Notes: generated from the sequence alone by a model not told the origin. Positions 12,401-26,074 are shown, counted from the first letter of the stretch. The stretch is DNA of 64,000 nucleotides from Paramecium pentaurelia (GCA_905183005.1 CAJJDO010000026.1:51717-115716); one strand, 5' to 3'. Program-made: numbers and translations.

Positions 12401-15400
12401 GCATTTCTTCCATTTCATTATTTTCTCCTTCAACTTCAAGTTCTTCTTTTTATTCTTCCTATGGTTTACCTTCAATCACTCTTTTTAATACTCCTAATAA
12501 AGTTGTAATAGTTTTATTATTTTAATTACTATTTATTGCATAACTTAAAAAATTAATAAATTTTTTCAAAAGGATTACTTATTCAACTTTTAATATTTTT
12601 TCATTTTTTTCATTTTTATCACTTGGATTTCCAAAATACTATTCAAATTTAACTATAGCTTCTGATAATTTTTGCATTTCATCTTAAACATGATTTTTAC
12701 TTTTATCACTCAAACATAATTAATTAACAAATTCTTCCCAAGCTGCAGTTATTTTTTCTATCTCTGCTTTCTCAAATTCAATTAATGGTTCTTCTTTCTA
12801 TTTTTTATTAGATGAAAGAGCTGACATAATTCCTATCTTGGATTTAACATTATTGCTCTAGAATATTGTTTTAGGAGCAGGATGATCACCATGATTTTAT
12901 AATATTCCACTTTATATTTAATTCACTTATTCATTTAAATCAACTTAATAATTATCATTAGCTCCAGCTTAAATATTTGATAATACATCTCTTAGATTAT
13001 TAAATTCTCCAAGATCTTCTATAAGTTTAGATTAACCTAAAACAGATTAACAAACTCTGCCCATTGTTGTTAATGGAAAATAAGAATAAAAAGCAATTAA
13101 ACTAGAAACATGCTTTTTTCTATTAATATACTTTCCAAGATTTAATATTTTAGATGATAGAGTTTTAGCAAATGATAATAAAGCTGCAAAATCTTTTTAT
13201 TCTTGATCATGTCCATCTTCATCATCATCTTAATGAATTTAAATATTTTTTCTAATTAAATAAGTTGTAAATAATGGTAGTATAGCTTCTATTAAAAAAT
13301 CAAAGTATTTCAATTACTAATGATCAAATTAAATATGCTCTAATCTCTTCATTTCAAATTCTATCATCATTATTAAATCATTCTAAATTTCCTTACCAAC
13401 ATTATGACTCTTTTCACTAGTAATATGGACATTCATAAAAAATATCCATAATTATTTTTTTATTAATCCAAAACCTTATTCCAACATAGAAGGATTTCTA
13501 CTTGTTATAGAATCTGGTTTACACAACAATTATATAATATATTAAGCTGTAAATTTCTTTTTTAATTTAGCTACATTTATTGTAAAATTATCTTTCTAAT
13601 CACCTTCAAGAACTTGAATTTATGTACATTATAATAATAAATCCAATAATTTTGCATGGTAGAGAAATGGTTAATTCATTGGAGGACTAGAAGCTAAATC
13701 TGTTAAAAAGTCTGAATGATGTAATTAAATATCTCCTTCAAAAACAAATTCATTCTTCTCTGTAAACAATAATTCTTCTTTTTCTAAAAAAGTATTTAAT
13801 ACAAGTAATTGATTATCAAAAATATATTTATTTCCTTACTTTATTATTGTAATGAAAAAATCTAAGAATTATGCCTTCCTTCCACTTTAATAAATTAATT
13901 CTACAAATCTATGAAAAACTCTATCATTTCTATTTATAGATGTCAATAATTTCTGATTATCTTTATAAATTTCACAAATTAATGGAATCTATCCTACTTC
14001 CAAATGCATGTTTTCAAAATAAGAAATATATTATGATAATAGGATTTAATTTTCATGATTATTTCTGCAAAAATATGTTAAAAATTAAAATGCATAAATA
14101 AACAATTAAGCTAACCTTTATTTTCTTTATATATTTTTTATATTTTCAAGATGGAAATCCATAGCTGACATTTAATCTCTTATTAAATTTAAAATAGGCA
14201 CATATATCTTTAATGCATTCATTAAGTTTTATTTCTCTGTATCAATTTCTTAAGTTCCTGAAATAATTCTAGAGGATATTTAAGTATCTTTAAAAAACCC
14301 TTATCTAAAATTATCTATGATATCTAAAGTTTCTTCTAAATCATCTTATTTTTAATTTTTTATATATTCTGCTAGCCATACTTCAGATCTATCAACTAAT
14401 TGATTTAGTCTTTATACATTTTCACTTAGGAATTCATAGAGTCTACTTTTTATTGGATCACTTATAAGTTATAATTTTAATAAATTATTACAAAGTTCTT
14501 CTCTCTAATTAAACAATCTCATAATAATAGCCAAACATCTTTTTTCTAATTCTTCTTCATGAATTTAAGAAAAATTTGTAAATAAAAATGGTAAAACAAC
14601 TCCAATTGGATTAGATATCTTACTAATATCTTCTTAAGGTAAATTTAATGAAAAGTATTAATCTAAATCATATATTAACATTTCATTCTAAGTAAAAATT
14701 TTAAATTCTTCAGATTCTGGTTTTGTTTCTGCTAATTTATTTAAAAAATTTAATGCTCCAATACCAAATGCATCTTATTTCTCTTCTTTTTCATCTACTT
14801 CTTTTAAACCAGTTTTGGATATATTTGGTAATAATCCTAATAAATTTGATTCTGTCTTTCTCTATACAAAAATTAATAATTTTGTGTCATCTAAATCTTA
14901 TATTAAATCATCTTTAGAAAGTTTAATTTATTAAATCCCTTCTTACATTTTTTCAATAATTTATTTTTTGAAAAATGATAAACAATTCAACATTAAATAA
15001 TTTTGTCTCATATCTAAGAATCTATCCATTACATCACAGAGAGTCAATTTAATTTTGATTTCCAATTAACTTGATCCAGTTTCTTCTCTTGTTACTAATG
15101 CATTCTATAATTCATTTTCTAACTTGATAAAACCTCTCATTAATGGATTAGTGTACATTTATACATCATCAACTATGCCTTCATCAATTTATTCATCATC
15201 ATCAGATTCTGATTTTTATTCTTCATCTGATCCAAAAAGATTTAAATTCAAACCTAAATTCATTGGATTTGCCATGCTCATAAGATTAGCTCCTAAATTT
15301 AAACCTATTCCTAAAGGATTTACTTCTTTTCTTTGTTTTCTTTGAGTGATTTCTGATTTTTATACTTTATATACACTTTTCATCAAAGGTAATTAGGTAA

Positions 15401-18400
15401 AATCATAAAAAAAATAATGAATAACAATATCAATTATTTGTTTATAGTAATTATTAGGTTCTTTATCTAAAAGTGAAAATACATCTAATTCTAATACTAA
15501 TAATAACATTTAACAAGAATTGTAAAGTAATTCATTAATCAATAAACTTTTTTCATCATTTGCATCTAATGCATCATAATCTTTATTGTTATCATTATTA
15601 TCTTTAGTATCAAGTGCCAATATTATTTATTATTTATTATCTTATAAATATTTGAATAGGTCTTCAATTAAAGAAGTATATAACCCCAAATGTTGAGCTT
15701 CATTTACCTTATCAATACTTTTATAAAGATTACAATATTTAGGCAATTATACTTTATTAAGTGGATCATGATCAATATAAAGACTCATAGCAATTTTACA
15801 CAAAGCTGCTTAAAGTACTGCATAAGTTTTATTACCATCCTCTTACCAAATATTTTGAAATAAGAAGTCTTTACTAAAATATTATTCCAATTCTTATTTC
15901 CATAGATGATTTCTCCCATAAGATACATCAGCATAAAATTATAATTGCTCATTAATAAAATACATTTCTTTAGGGTCATTCTATAATTTGAATGGAATAA
16001 GGAGTTTCCCATCTTTTAAAGATATTTTATCTGGATCTTCACGATCTTTAATTAATTAAATTTTTTTATGATTATGTTTTTTTAATAATTTATAAATTGC
16101 TTCTTAATTTGAATTGATGCCTTAATTATTATAAATACACATTTCTCTTAAAAATGTTAAAAAATCTGCTTTATGGGCTTGTTCATCTGTTTCTAATAGA
16201 TTTAAAAAGAAAATAAGAAAATTATTTTAAATTTTATTATGATGAAGTTACAATTTTTCTTCTTCAGGTTCAAAAATTTCTTATTCTTTTGGATTCTAAT
16301 CAATTTTCATATTTGCTGATAATAGACTTAGTAATTCTTAATTGTTTCCTATAATAGAGATCATACATTTTATTGCTTCAGGGATATATCTACAATGTTC
16401 TAAGAAATGGCCTATCAAATCAAAGGTATACTTTTCATTTTCAGAATTTTATTTACAAATTGAAGTCAATAAAATATAAATACTTTGATTTAATGTTATT
16501 TTAAATGCAATATAGGCCAATATTTCATGATCTTTTAATCCTTATTTTTTATTAGTTTATTCTGTGTTACTCATTTTTTCTTATTATTATTATATATCTT
16601 GCATTTAAATAATCATAAATCTTCTACTCCATATAATAAGATCTTCTGGTTTTAATTGTTAAACTAATATTTTAACCAATAAATCAATATAATATTATTC
16701 CTTTAATAATTTTTATCTGAATGGATTGATAGTTCCATATTTCTATTCAGGAGTTGAATTATATAATCTATTATTACAAAAATCATTTATATCTTCAATA
16801 CATTATTTAGTTGTTTAGATTTTTAATAAATGATCTTTAAGAACTTCTTTATCTGAAGCATCATTTTCCCATTTTAATTTTTATAAATCATCAAGATAAT
16901 TTGTTAGAGTTTTAGCACAACTCAAAACAAAAGAAATCTCCCAAACATCATTACTACTACTAGCATATAATTTAAAAACACTTTAATCTGTTTTATGTTA
17001 TTCTTAATGAAGAATTGGAATATATCTTTAATTTTTTCCATATTAAATATCAACCCAAAAACTATTTTCATCATTGTAATTATTATTACTACCTTAAGGT
17101 ATTTATTTATCATGACAAATATAAACATAATTTCCTTTTTTGACAGATTTTTCTCTAACTTGAGAATTCTTTAATTAACTAAAATAAAATAATGTTGATG
17201 GAACTCTCTATTTATCTAATGTAAATTTATCTTTAGTTCCTGATAAATACAATCCTGATGTAAAATGTTTAAATCTATATTTCTTATCAAATTAAACAAT
17301 GCCTCCTTCTTTATATATTTCTGATTCAATAATCCACATAGAATGTGTATCTCCTGTATATTCATCATAACTTTCTTTTGTTGATCCACTCAATACATTC
17401 AATTCCACATTTTCAACTTTTAACCATTCAACTAAATTAAATGATTAAAAGTTTTTCTAATCCACAGGTTTACCTTTCCTTGTTGCTGCAATAGTAGTAT
17501 TAGTCTCAGAATGATGTAACCAAATTACATCACCACATTTCAAAAATCCAGATGTTTCAGGTACATAATCTGAATAAACTGAAATTCTCCATTAAGTTTG
17601 ATTTTCTTCATCTAATGCTGCATTTACTTCTCTTTTTACTATATCTTTATCATTTTTTAATAAAAATAAATCTTCATCACTCTTTTTCTATTTCCTACTC
17701 TTGCCGTAATTTCCCATCTCTTATGATGCATGCAAAAATGTCAATTTATTCATAAATGATGTAGCTCTTACTATATAAACAATATCACTTGCATAAATAA
17801 CTTATTCACCTTCTTTCTAATATTTATAAGCTGGCAATATCTTAAATAATGATGAATCACTAGGTAATTCATCCAAAGTAATTTTATAATTTGAACTTTC
17901 CACTCTAGCCTCTTTTTAATGACAGGCTAAAAACTTTGATGATGCCAAATGCAATAACTAAATATGAGATTTATATGACACTTTATGTGCTTTTGACTAA
18001 AGTATTATAATATATGCATTACTTTTTCAAATGTGTCGAGATTATATTTAAACTCTTATAATAATTTCTGAGAAAAGTTTTGAACTTGTTCTTTTGACAT
18101 CATAGTCTTTTCATCAACTTTCTGATGTTTTTAAATGCTTTCTAAAATATTTTAAATTGCTGGTTAAGCCTCTTCTTCTTATTCTTCTCCAATAAGTTCC
18201 TTTAAAATTTCTTACTTTGTATTATTAGTAAATTTTGGAAATATTTAGAATAGAGTGTGGTAATACGGTCTGCTTTTCATTTTACCTAAAAATTTTGCAT
18301 CTACGACATCTATGTGATGCTTGTATATATATGGTATATTTGTACAAAGTTCTTTAAACATACAGCCCGCTTGACAAAACCATCTGCTGTTATGAAAGAA

Positions 18401-18471
18401 TGATCATCTTAAACATGAGATATCGAAATAATAGATCCATAAGTCAAATAGTTTAGGTCCTCTTATTTCAT
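9477..18471 (-). CDS. Inositol trisphosphate receptor-type calcium release channel
   Basis: A roughly 2980-residue intracellular Ca2+ channel, the largest gene in the window. Introns at 18320-18345 and 17997-18022 (26 nt each) were placed; more in-frame ones are possible. The N-terminal 400 or so residues carry the suppressor/MIR-like region (SHIQLLHLASSKFLAC, later CGDVIWLHHSETN). A long helical solenoid (RIH-type) follows. The last 500 residues hold several membrane spans, then a pore segment DWTFKANGGVGGYL near 10100, the inner helix NIFLVIIMVNIVAGIIIDTF, and the linker zinc-finger motif CFIC...HHIKVNH...MWNY that is diagnostic of IP3R/RyR. The expected filter in animal IP3 receptors is GGGVGD; here it is GGVGG. 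Paramecium is known to have a family of such channels on the contractile vacuole, ER and alveolar sacs. Which member this is cannot be decided here. Confidence 0.93.
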
Positions 18472-18559
18472 ATAATACTTTATTTAAATTATTTCAATTG
18501 AAAATTAATTACATTCAAGTCTTTCACTTTCAATTATAAATTTAATACTCTTATGAAAA

Positions 18560-18868
18560 TCAAAAGTGCTATTCATCATCTAATTTGATCTTCAGTTCAT
18601 GGTTCTGGTTTTATTCTATATCATAAATTAATTATTTTACTACTTTATTTATATCATTTCCTAATCCCACCTATATATAAGATGTTACTTCAATGTAATT
18701 GTAAAAATAGATTTTAACTTTATATACAATTTCTAATTTTAAGAATTTAGAATTTTTAGACAATAATTTATCTCTTAATTCATAATAAAATTCACTTTAT
18801 CTATATTTATTATCCCTTCTGTTGTTCAAATAAGATTCATTATATTAAAAAGTACTATATTTTATCAT
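18560..18868 (-). CDS. Small hypothetical protein
   Basis: A 102-residue frame from ATG 18868 to TGA 18560, without an obvious intron. Composition looks protein-like: an N terminus rich in Tyr/Asn/Arg, a central FLKLEIVYKVKIYFYNYIEV beta-like segment, and a charged C terminus ending in LDDEQHF. No family is recognised. It lies 88 bases upstream of the IP3 receptor start on the same strand and might be a separate short gene. Its ATG is only 16 bases from a divergent ORF at 18885, which makes it unlikely that both starts are right. Confidence 0.45.
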
Positions 18869-18884
18869 TTCATTTTATGATAAC

Positions 18885-19292
18885 ATGAAAAGGCCTAATA
18901 CTAATTATCCTACATATCTTACTTAAAATAATCAAACTAATGCAATGATCAAAATAATTAAAGCATATAGAAAACTTAAAAGAAATATAAACTGTCTATA
19001 TAATCTAGCTATTTAGACATCAACTAAAGATAATTTTGATAAAGAATATGAAGATTATAACTTCAACATTAAAGTAAAATCAAAATTTTATTAAAATATA
19101 GAAAGATAGATAATAATCATTTTAGTTAGGCTTCATAATACAATAAATAGAATCATCTAATTGATAATATAAAATATCACTAGGTTATACATTGGAATCA
19201 TTAATATATAAGGATTTAATGTTATTTCAAAGAGTAATATTTTACAATATGAATTTTAAGTATAAAATGAAGGATTATAAACCAAATTATGA
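18885..19292 (+). CDS. Small hypothetical ORF
   Basis: A 135-residue frame with the ciliate code. The first 70 residues look plausible (basic helix MIKIIKAYRKLKRNI, then acidic DNFDKEYEDY). The rest is Ile/Asn/Gln-rich and could be non-coding. A possible 28-nt intron (GTAAAATC...TATAG) would switch to another frame ending at 19164. An open frame of this length is not rare by chance in a code with one stop, so the call is weak. No homologue is recognised. Confidence 0.3.
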
Positions 19293-19322
19293 AACCCGTT
19301 TTTTAGATAATTAAATTAAATT

Positions 19323-20457
19323 ATGAGAGCAATCATCGCAATTTGCTTATTGGCAACTGTATTTGCTATAGACACAAATAAATTTGCTGTGCTTCTTCAA
19401 GCTGGTACCAGAGGAAATGATGCAGTCGAATCTGTTTACAATCTCTTAAGAGATCTCAAGACAGAGAATGTTTAAGTCTAAGCTGCTGCAGACAAAAAGA
19501 ATAACACAGATGAAGGTAATAAAATAACATTATCTCTTCTTAGAAATCTTTTCATAAGTTATTGGTGATTTGACAAATGTTGCTTCCCTTAATAAATAAT
19601 AATGGGAATCCCTTGGTGTAGTCAGAGGAGATGTTGAAGCCTAAATCAGAGTATGATTATTTAATAAAATTCTTAAGGATGGATATTAATGGTTGGCTTG
19701 GGCTGAATCCAGACTTGCTGAAATTGAAAGAAGAAATGCATAACTCTAAGATTAAAGATGTTGGGCCAATGGACTCTTTGTTAAATCACTTGCTGATCAT
19801 GCTGATGCCGTAGCAGTTGTTTAACTCTTACAACAAGATGTAGCTGGATTCCTTACAAATAATGCTGGAGTCGAACTTGTTGAGAAGGCCTAAACAATAG
19901 CTGACAAATTGTCTGCATACAGTCATCTTTTCTAATAAGATGCCCTCTAAAAATTCCAATCCCTTGCTGAAGTTAAGAGAGAAGGAACAACAGGAGAATA
20001 AGTCCTTTCAATCTTATAAGATTTACAAGCTGAATTAGAATCAACTCTTGCCACATTATAAGAATAAGAAATTCATGCAGCTTTCGCTCTTGCCAAATAT
20101 GTTTCAGACACAAATGCTGAAGTTGCTTGGTTGAACTCTGAACATGAAAGAAGAACCGGTCTTGTTGAGAAATTGGAAACAGTATCTTTTTATACTATAA
20201 ATCAAGTAACTTCCAGCTGTTTTGGCCTAATAAGCTAAAGCTCTTAAATTATGGAAAGATTCCTTGAATGCCGTCGCTGGTGCCACAGCTGATTTAGAAG
20301 AAAAGAGAGAATTCTATGCTTCTGAAACAGCCAGAAGACAAGGTATTAATTCATTTTAATATTTCTAGAGGAAAATGCTATCATAGATGTCGTTATCCAA
20401 CTTTTCAAGGATTAAGTTAGATCATTAGCTTCATAAACATCCCTAAACAGACATTGA
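19323..20457 (+). CDS. Trichocyst matrix protein precursor
   Basis: Secretory cargo that crystallises in the trichocyst, the Paramecium extrusome, and expands on Ca2+-triggered release. Four introns (19516-19543, 19651-19677, 20182-20206, 20343-20368) give 342 residues. Residues 1-16 are a signal peptide (MRAIIAICLLATVFAI). The mature chain is almost entirely Ala/Glu/Gln/Leu-rich helix with heptad-like spacing, and contains the family-type segment WLAWAESRLAEIERR. Members of this family are made as precursors and cut into two products in the secretory pathway. Codons here often end in C and GC is higher than in neighbours, as expected for an abundantly expressed protein. The second copy in this window, at 29317, is clearly related in build but not close in sequence. 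Confidence 0.88.
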
Positions 20458-21648
20458 TGGAATTATTCATATAAGAATTTATCTTAATTCATTCTAAAAT
20501 TATGTTCTCTCCCTTTTATATATTACTTAAGAATTTGTTAATTTGATACTAAAAAATAAATTCAATTAATAAAAATTGTAAGGTATGGCATATCAATTTT
20601 CTAATCACTTTCTAATACATTTTTTAAAAGATTAATGTATTGTCCAACTTAAACATAATTAGTTATAAATTTTGATTTAACTTCTTCAAATTTTAATTAT
20701 TGTTTTATTTAATTATTGGATTATATTTATTCTAATTTTTTTAATCATAAAAATTCTTATTATTTCATCATTAATGTTAGGAAAATTCAATAGTTATAAT
20801 TATAAAATTATAATCATATATAGCCTTGAAAGGCACATTAATATTATCGATTTATTTTGCTATAAAAGTAATTGTATTAATCCTGCAAATATTTTCATTT
20901 ATTTTTGGAAATCAAAAAGTTTATTCAAAGCATACTAATAAAAATTAAAAAAAGCAGAGAACCTAATCATTTCAACTTTGAAGAATTCATTATTTACAAT
21001 GTATCTTATGATTTAAGATCTTATAAATAGATAATATTCCAATTTTAATTTCTTCTCTTAAAAAAAAACATTGAAAAGACGTAGTAAATAAACCTATTTT
21101 TTTATTAAGTTTAAGTAATTCTCCTTTAGGATTGAAGGTTTGCTGCTTATCTTACTTCAAAGTTGCCTTGTTTTGTTAAAACTTATAAAATAATTTTGTG
21201 AATAAGGATTAATTTGATTTTAGACAATTTTCGAATTTTCATTAAGTTTTTTAAAGCATAAATTTATTAAGTGAGGAAAGTTTTAAACAATTTCCTTAAT
21301 TGTTAATAGAAAGTATTTTGGTAAAGTGGAAATTAATCATTATAAGAAGTTATTGAACAATCTGAAAATTTATTATAGGAATTGGATAATATCATTAAAG
21401 TTATATTTTTCTTTTTTATCCTATATAATAAAATAAAGATCATCTTGATATCAAATTACATAAGGAATTCTTGATATAAGGATTTTATTATGAAATTTGA
21501 ATGATTATTTATTTAAATTACAAAATATATTAATATATAGATAATAAGTATCTCAATAGAGATTTTGATGTTCTTATCAAGTAATGATCATCTAACAAAA
21601 AGTTATAATATGAAATATATATTAATTTATAACAAATATTCTAATATT
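20458..21648. other. Long intergenic stretch with a doubtful ORF
   Basis: About 1.2 kb with no convincing gene. On the plus strand a frame is open from ATG 20774 to TGA 21217 (147 codons), and another frame from about 20951 to 21125 also reads protein-like (HFNFEEFIIYNVSYDLRSYK). Two partly overlapping plausible frames with no joining intron suggest either chance or the remains of a decayed gene. Nothing else is recognised. Confidence 0.3.
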
Positions 21649-22278
21649 TCAATCAAAAGGAGAGTAATCATACTCAGCCTTGTTATGCATAACCAACTGA
21701 TCACCTACAAAATAAAAACTGTCAGATTTGGTTTGAAATGGATTGTTAATCATTTCTTATCTCTATTTAATAGAATTATTTATTCATATACCATTGCTTC
21801 ATCTATTTCTGGAATGGTGTAAATATGTTCCCATGTATTTGTTGAATTTGGAATACAAAAAGGAAATGAAAATTCATAACTTCTCAATAAATGATCTTTA
21901 AAATAATGTCTTTCAATAATTGTGAAATTTTTAACTGGCTTATTACCAACTGAGAAAGTCAATTGTGCTCCTACTGTTTTCAATTCAAAAAACTATGGTC
22001 CAAAGTGGTATTTAATCCTTCTAGCTTCATCTTAATATTCTGGTGGGAGGTTTTCTGAATATGTTAAATTATGATTTTACCTATAGGCTCTTCATCTTAA
22101 TCACGTTCAACCTCAAATAGAGTTTAACCTGAATCCATATCTCTAATTCTAAATTTAAGAAATTGGATATTGTAAATGTTTGCATTCACTGGACACAAGA
22201 AACTATCATTTACATACTCAAATACTCTTGTGTAATTCCATTTAAACTTCTAACATATTCTGTTGTCACTTACTACAT
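21649..22278 (-). CDS. UNC119: UNC119 lipid-binding chaperone
   Basis: Soluble beta-sandwich protein that binds N-myristoylated cargo and helps deliver it to cilia, with release by Arl3-GTP. Three introns (22189-22217, 22055-22080, 21763-21791) leave 181 residues, close to the conserved core of UNC119. In order: QQVTTEYVRSLNGITQEYL, IYNIQFLKFRIRDMDSG, ENLPPEYQ, LKTVGAQLTFSVGNKPVKNF, IERHYFKDHLLRSYEF, FCIPNSTNTWEHIY and the C-terminal QLVMHNKAEYDYSPF. All are hallmark UNC119 segments and distinguish it from the shorter PDE6-delta. The intron at 21763-21791 must be removed to reach the conserved C terminus. The ATG lies 31 bases downstream of the acyl-CoA oxidase stop. In Paramecium a ciliary-traffic role is a reasonable inference. 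Confidence 0.93.
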
Positions 22279-22309
22279 TATTTTTATTTATTAATTTATT
22301 ATTTATAAA

Positions 22310-24360
22310 TCAGAGCTTTGGAATCTCTCTAAGTTATCTTGTTAATGATCTTAATTTTGTTTAGTACTCTTCATTGTTTACAGAACTTAATTTGGCACTT
22401 TATAACAATTTTTCATAAGGTTTAGCATCAACTAAATCTGATCTTAAAGCATTGTCATTGAATTTAAATGACTATCTATAAATATTTAAAATTACCTCAA
22501 CTAATCCAAGTAAATCTGGTTTTATTAAAGTGAATATGTATTCTTTTGCATTTAAAATAATTTCTAATTATTCTCCATTCAAAAATCCACCTTCAAAATA
22601 ACCAATTGGCCAATCAATAATTCTTTATAAACCATATAAACAACATAAATTAGATAAGACAGATCTAATATTCTCATCTTATACTCTATAAATTAATTGA
22701 AACTTTTACTTTATTAATGTATCTAAGAATGTTTTAAATGTCCAATAATAGGTATGAGCAACAGAAGCTTCTGTTATTGAAACACCTACATGTTTATTCC
22801 ATGCTTCTTTAGGTCCATATTCACCAGCTATTCTTGATAACTTTATATACATACCTTTTTCCATCATTTTAAGCATCATTTTGTTCACATAAAAGGCTGC
22901 ATGTAATCTCATCAATTTTCTAATAATTTCAGGACATAATAATTATTCAGATCTTGTAAAAGTAGCTTTTTATTATAAAGTTTATTAAATATTATAGAGA
23001 TATTCAACATTTTCATTGATTGGTTAATTTTTTTAAGCTTTATTACAAGCTTTTAATAAATATCTGCCAGTTTATAGTAGTAATACTGTATTTTCACCTT
23101 CATAAGTACAACTTGGTGAGAATTCTGTTTGAATACTAACAACACCTGAAGATTACAAAAATCCATGTCCACCTAATGATTATCTAATTTTATCTAAGCC
23201 AAAATGAGTATTCCAAGTATAAATAGCTTTACAACAACATAATAGTGCATGTAAGTCTCCCATTAAAGAAAAATCATTTTTTTCATTTATTCTTTTTAGA
23301 TTTTCTGTTAAAATCTCTTTAATTCTCAAACATCCAAAACCTTAAGCATAACAATCTGCAACTAATGGAATTAATTTATCTTATTAAGTTTAATAATCAA
23401 TAATTGGTCTTTCAATACCATTTTTATCTTTAAATTATCTTCTAAAATGAGAATATTTAACTCCAATAGCTAATCCTTATGCTAATGAAACATAGGTATT
23501 AAATATGATTGAAGTTCTTACTTACATCATAGTGGCATATCCAATCTTTTCATTTTATGCTTTAATAAATTCACCAGCTTTGCTTACTTTGGAATATCTC
23601 ATAAGCATTTATTCTCTAGGAATTCTTACATTATTCATTCTTAAATAACCATTATCTTTTGTATTATAACCATATTTAGGTCCTACATCTCCAACTTCAA
23701 TTCCTTTAAGTGGTAAATGAGTATGTGTGTCTCTGACTTAAACAATAAAGGTTTATACTCCATAATGTTTTCCATTAATATACAATTAAGCATGTGTTAC
23801 AGCATGAGTTGCTGTCAATCCCAAGTCTCCAATCCACCATTTTGTAGATGAAATAGTTGGTGAGTTGAGAATGAATTCTTCTGTATTTTTATCATAAACA
23901 GCAGTAGTTTCCAAACTTTATACATCTGATCCATGACCTAATTCAGTTTAAGCATAACATCCTACAATCTCATAATTTAATGAAGGAGGAATCCATTTTT
24001 CTATTTATTTTTCAGTTCCCAAATACTTGATAGTGGGTATAAACATGGTTTAATGTAATACAGTCACCACAGTTTCTGGAAATTGACTATTTACCATACC
24101 AGGAATCATCTCATCACTATAATTTAGTAATTTATGAAGTTTATAGGCTTTTTTACAATAAATTTCATATAATTTATCTCTACTTTATCCATAATCTGCT
24201 ACATTATTTTACAATATTGGATCCTTTGCAATCAACTCTTATACTTTTATCCATCTATCTTAATAACTGATATTTACTTATGATAATTCTCTTTATATAA
24301 TAGTTATCCCATATCGTCTGGGTTAAATGAACACTTTACTAAGTCTTAGGATGATGACAT
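22310..24360 (-). CDS. Peroxisomal acyl-CoA oxidase
   Basis: FAD enzyme that catalyses the first step of peroxisomal fatty-acid beta-oxidation, making trans-2-enoyl-CoA and hydrogen peroxide. After one 23-nt intron (24255-24277) the product is 675 residues, the usual size. Visible motifs: CYAQTELGHGSDVQ and WWIGDLG in the acyl-CoA dehydrogenase-like middle domain, RIPREQMLMRYSKV, then CKAIYTWNTHFGLDKIRQSL followed by GGHGF (FAD/substrate region), and PSCTYEGENTVLLLQTGRYL. The C-terminal tripeptide is PKL, a non-canonical variant of the SKL-type peroxisome signal. The ATG is followed by a typical short leader and matches the intron frame. Its start faces the 7TM gene's stop 117 bases away on the same strand. 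Confidence 0.95.
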
Positions 24361-24476
24361 TTCAATTATATTATTATATTACTATATTTTTGTTCTTCAT
24401 TTTATAATATTAAATTGCAAACGCACTAAAAAAAGAAATGACGCTTAATAATTTAATATTATTTATTAAATAGTAT

Positions 24477-25460
24477 TCACAATTATTATGAATCAACTAC
24501 TTATGTTAATTGTTGGCTAGTTTGGGTCGCAAAATTACATTCAGATAAATCATCTTAATATTCTAATTTACATCCATTAATTCTAATTTTTGTAAATATC
24601 TCAGTAAAGCAATAACACAGAGCATCCAATAGACCAAGTATGTTACAGAAAAACTACGATAAGTATTACCAAATAATTGATTATGGGTTAAATTGTTAAA
24701 CTAAGCCAGGCTACAGGATAACTAAAGTAAGATTACAATCACCCAACAAATGAATAATATTGTTGGATAAAGAAACAATGCAAAAACTTATGTTTTGTTT
24801 GTAAAATCAGTTATGTGCTTTAATATTCTTCTTACAACTAATGTTATTATTGTTAAATTATATAAAAATGCTACCCAAATTGGTAAATAATAACATAAAG
24901 TTATGTACAAATCATAAGATCTCCTATCCAATCTCATATTATAAAAGCAATTTGTTGATTCCATTGGATATGTAACACCATATCCATCAACATAAAATGG
25001 TCTATATACTATAAACTATATAAATTTACATAAAACTGATTATTGTTGGAATCACATAACCAACAAATATATACTGATAATAATACATCTTAGATATATT
25101 TTTATACACTTGCATGTATAATGTATGGCATATAATTGATGTCCAAGCAGTACTAGTTAAAATTGAAAAATTTGATAAAAAAGCTTCTATATAACAAAAG
25201 GTAGGATAGGTATCTCTAAAGTATGTTTCTTAACTACTTCCATTTTATGTAATTATGTAACTCAAACTAATCGCGCTCATTATAGATTCATATATTAGAT
25301 CTGAAAATAAAATTCTCGTTACTAGTTAAAACTATGCATTATTTAAGTGCTGAAACTTGAAATAACAATAAAGAGTGAAAATTAATAAAAATACAGAAGG
25401 AACACAAATAGCCGCTATTTCAATAGCTAAAGTTAATTCTTATTTTTTTGTTAATTCCAT
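24477..25460 (-). CDS. Seven-transmembrane receptor, cAMP-receptor-like (GPCR)
   Basis: About 309 residues after two introns (28 nt, beginning GTAAATTTATATAG; 26 nt, beginning GTAATCTTACTTTAG). I count seven hydrophobic segments with short loops. Features resembling the Dictyostelium cAR family are an early LVTRILFSDLIYESI, TSTAWTSIICHTLYMQVY in the third span, a Cys-containing loop with STNCFYN, CWVIPGLVQQF in the sixth span and ILGLLDALCYCF in the seventh. The tail is short and acidic/Gln-rich. In this family the protein is a plasma-membrane receptor coupled to G proteins; ligand and coupling in ciliates are unknown. The upstream region is AT-rich without recognised sites. Confidence 0.75.
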
Positions 25461-26074
25461 GAGTATTGAATAATTTTAATTCATTAATATTATTAATTAA
25501 TGTTTAACCAAATATATTCTAATCAATTTTGAATTATATGTAGATCAAAATTTCTAACCATAATAATATTGATTCTATAATTTATCTAATCCGAAATTAA
25601 TGGAATTTGGAGATTGAATTTATCAAAAATAATATAATATTCTAAAATCTAACATTATTTCTAATGAAAAATAAAGGTTACTTTCTATAGCTCTTAATTA
25701 AGAAAATAAGACTTTATTTGAAGATCAAAAAAATTAAAGTAAATTTTTTATTATAATAGAATTCAATAGAGTGATTTTAGGATTTAAGTAAAACAAATTT
25801 GATAGATAAATAAAACATTTAAAAAACATAAAGCTAAATTAATAAAATTAAAGCATATACAATTTAATCTTCAAAATCTATTCTTAAATTAGGTTTTTTT
25901 ATTAAATATTTTAAATACCTATTTTCAGCAATTTAGATCTTTAAAATATTTTATAATTTAAACTTAATTACACTTTATTTTTGTAATATTAATATATGGT
26001 CTATTAAGTCAAAAAAAGTTATTTAAATAATAATAAAATAATTTCTTATTAACAATTAAATAATAATATGTAAA
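25461..26074. other. AT-rich intergenic region
   Basis: About 610 bases of very AT-rich DNA between two minus-strand genes. It must hold the 7TM gene promoter and the 3' end of the kinase-like gene. Open frames here are shorter than 40 codons. No repeat or RNA gene is recognised. Confidence 0.5.
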
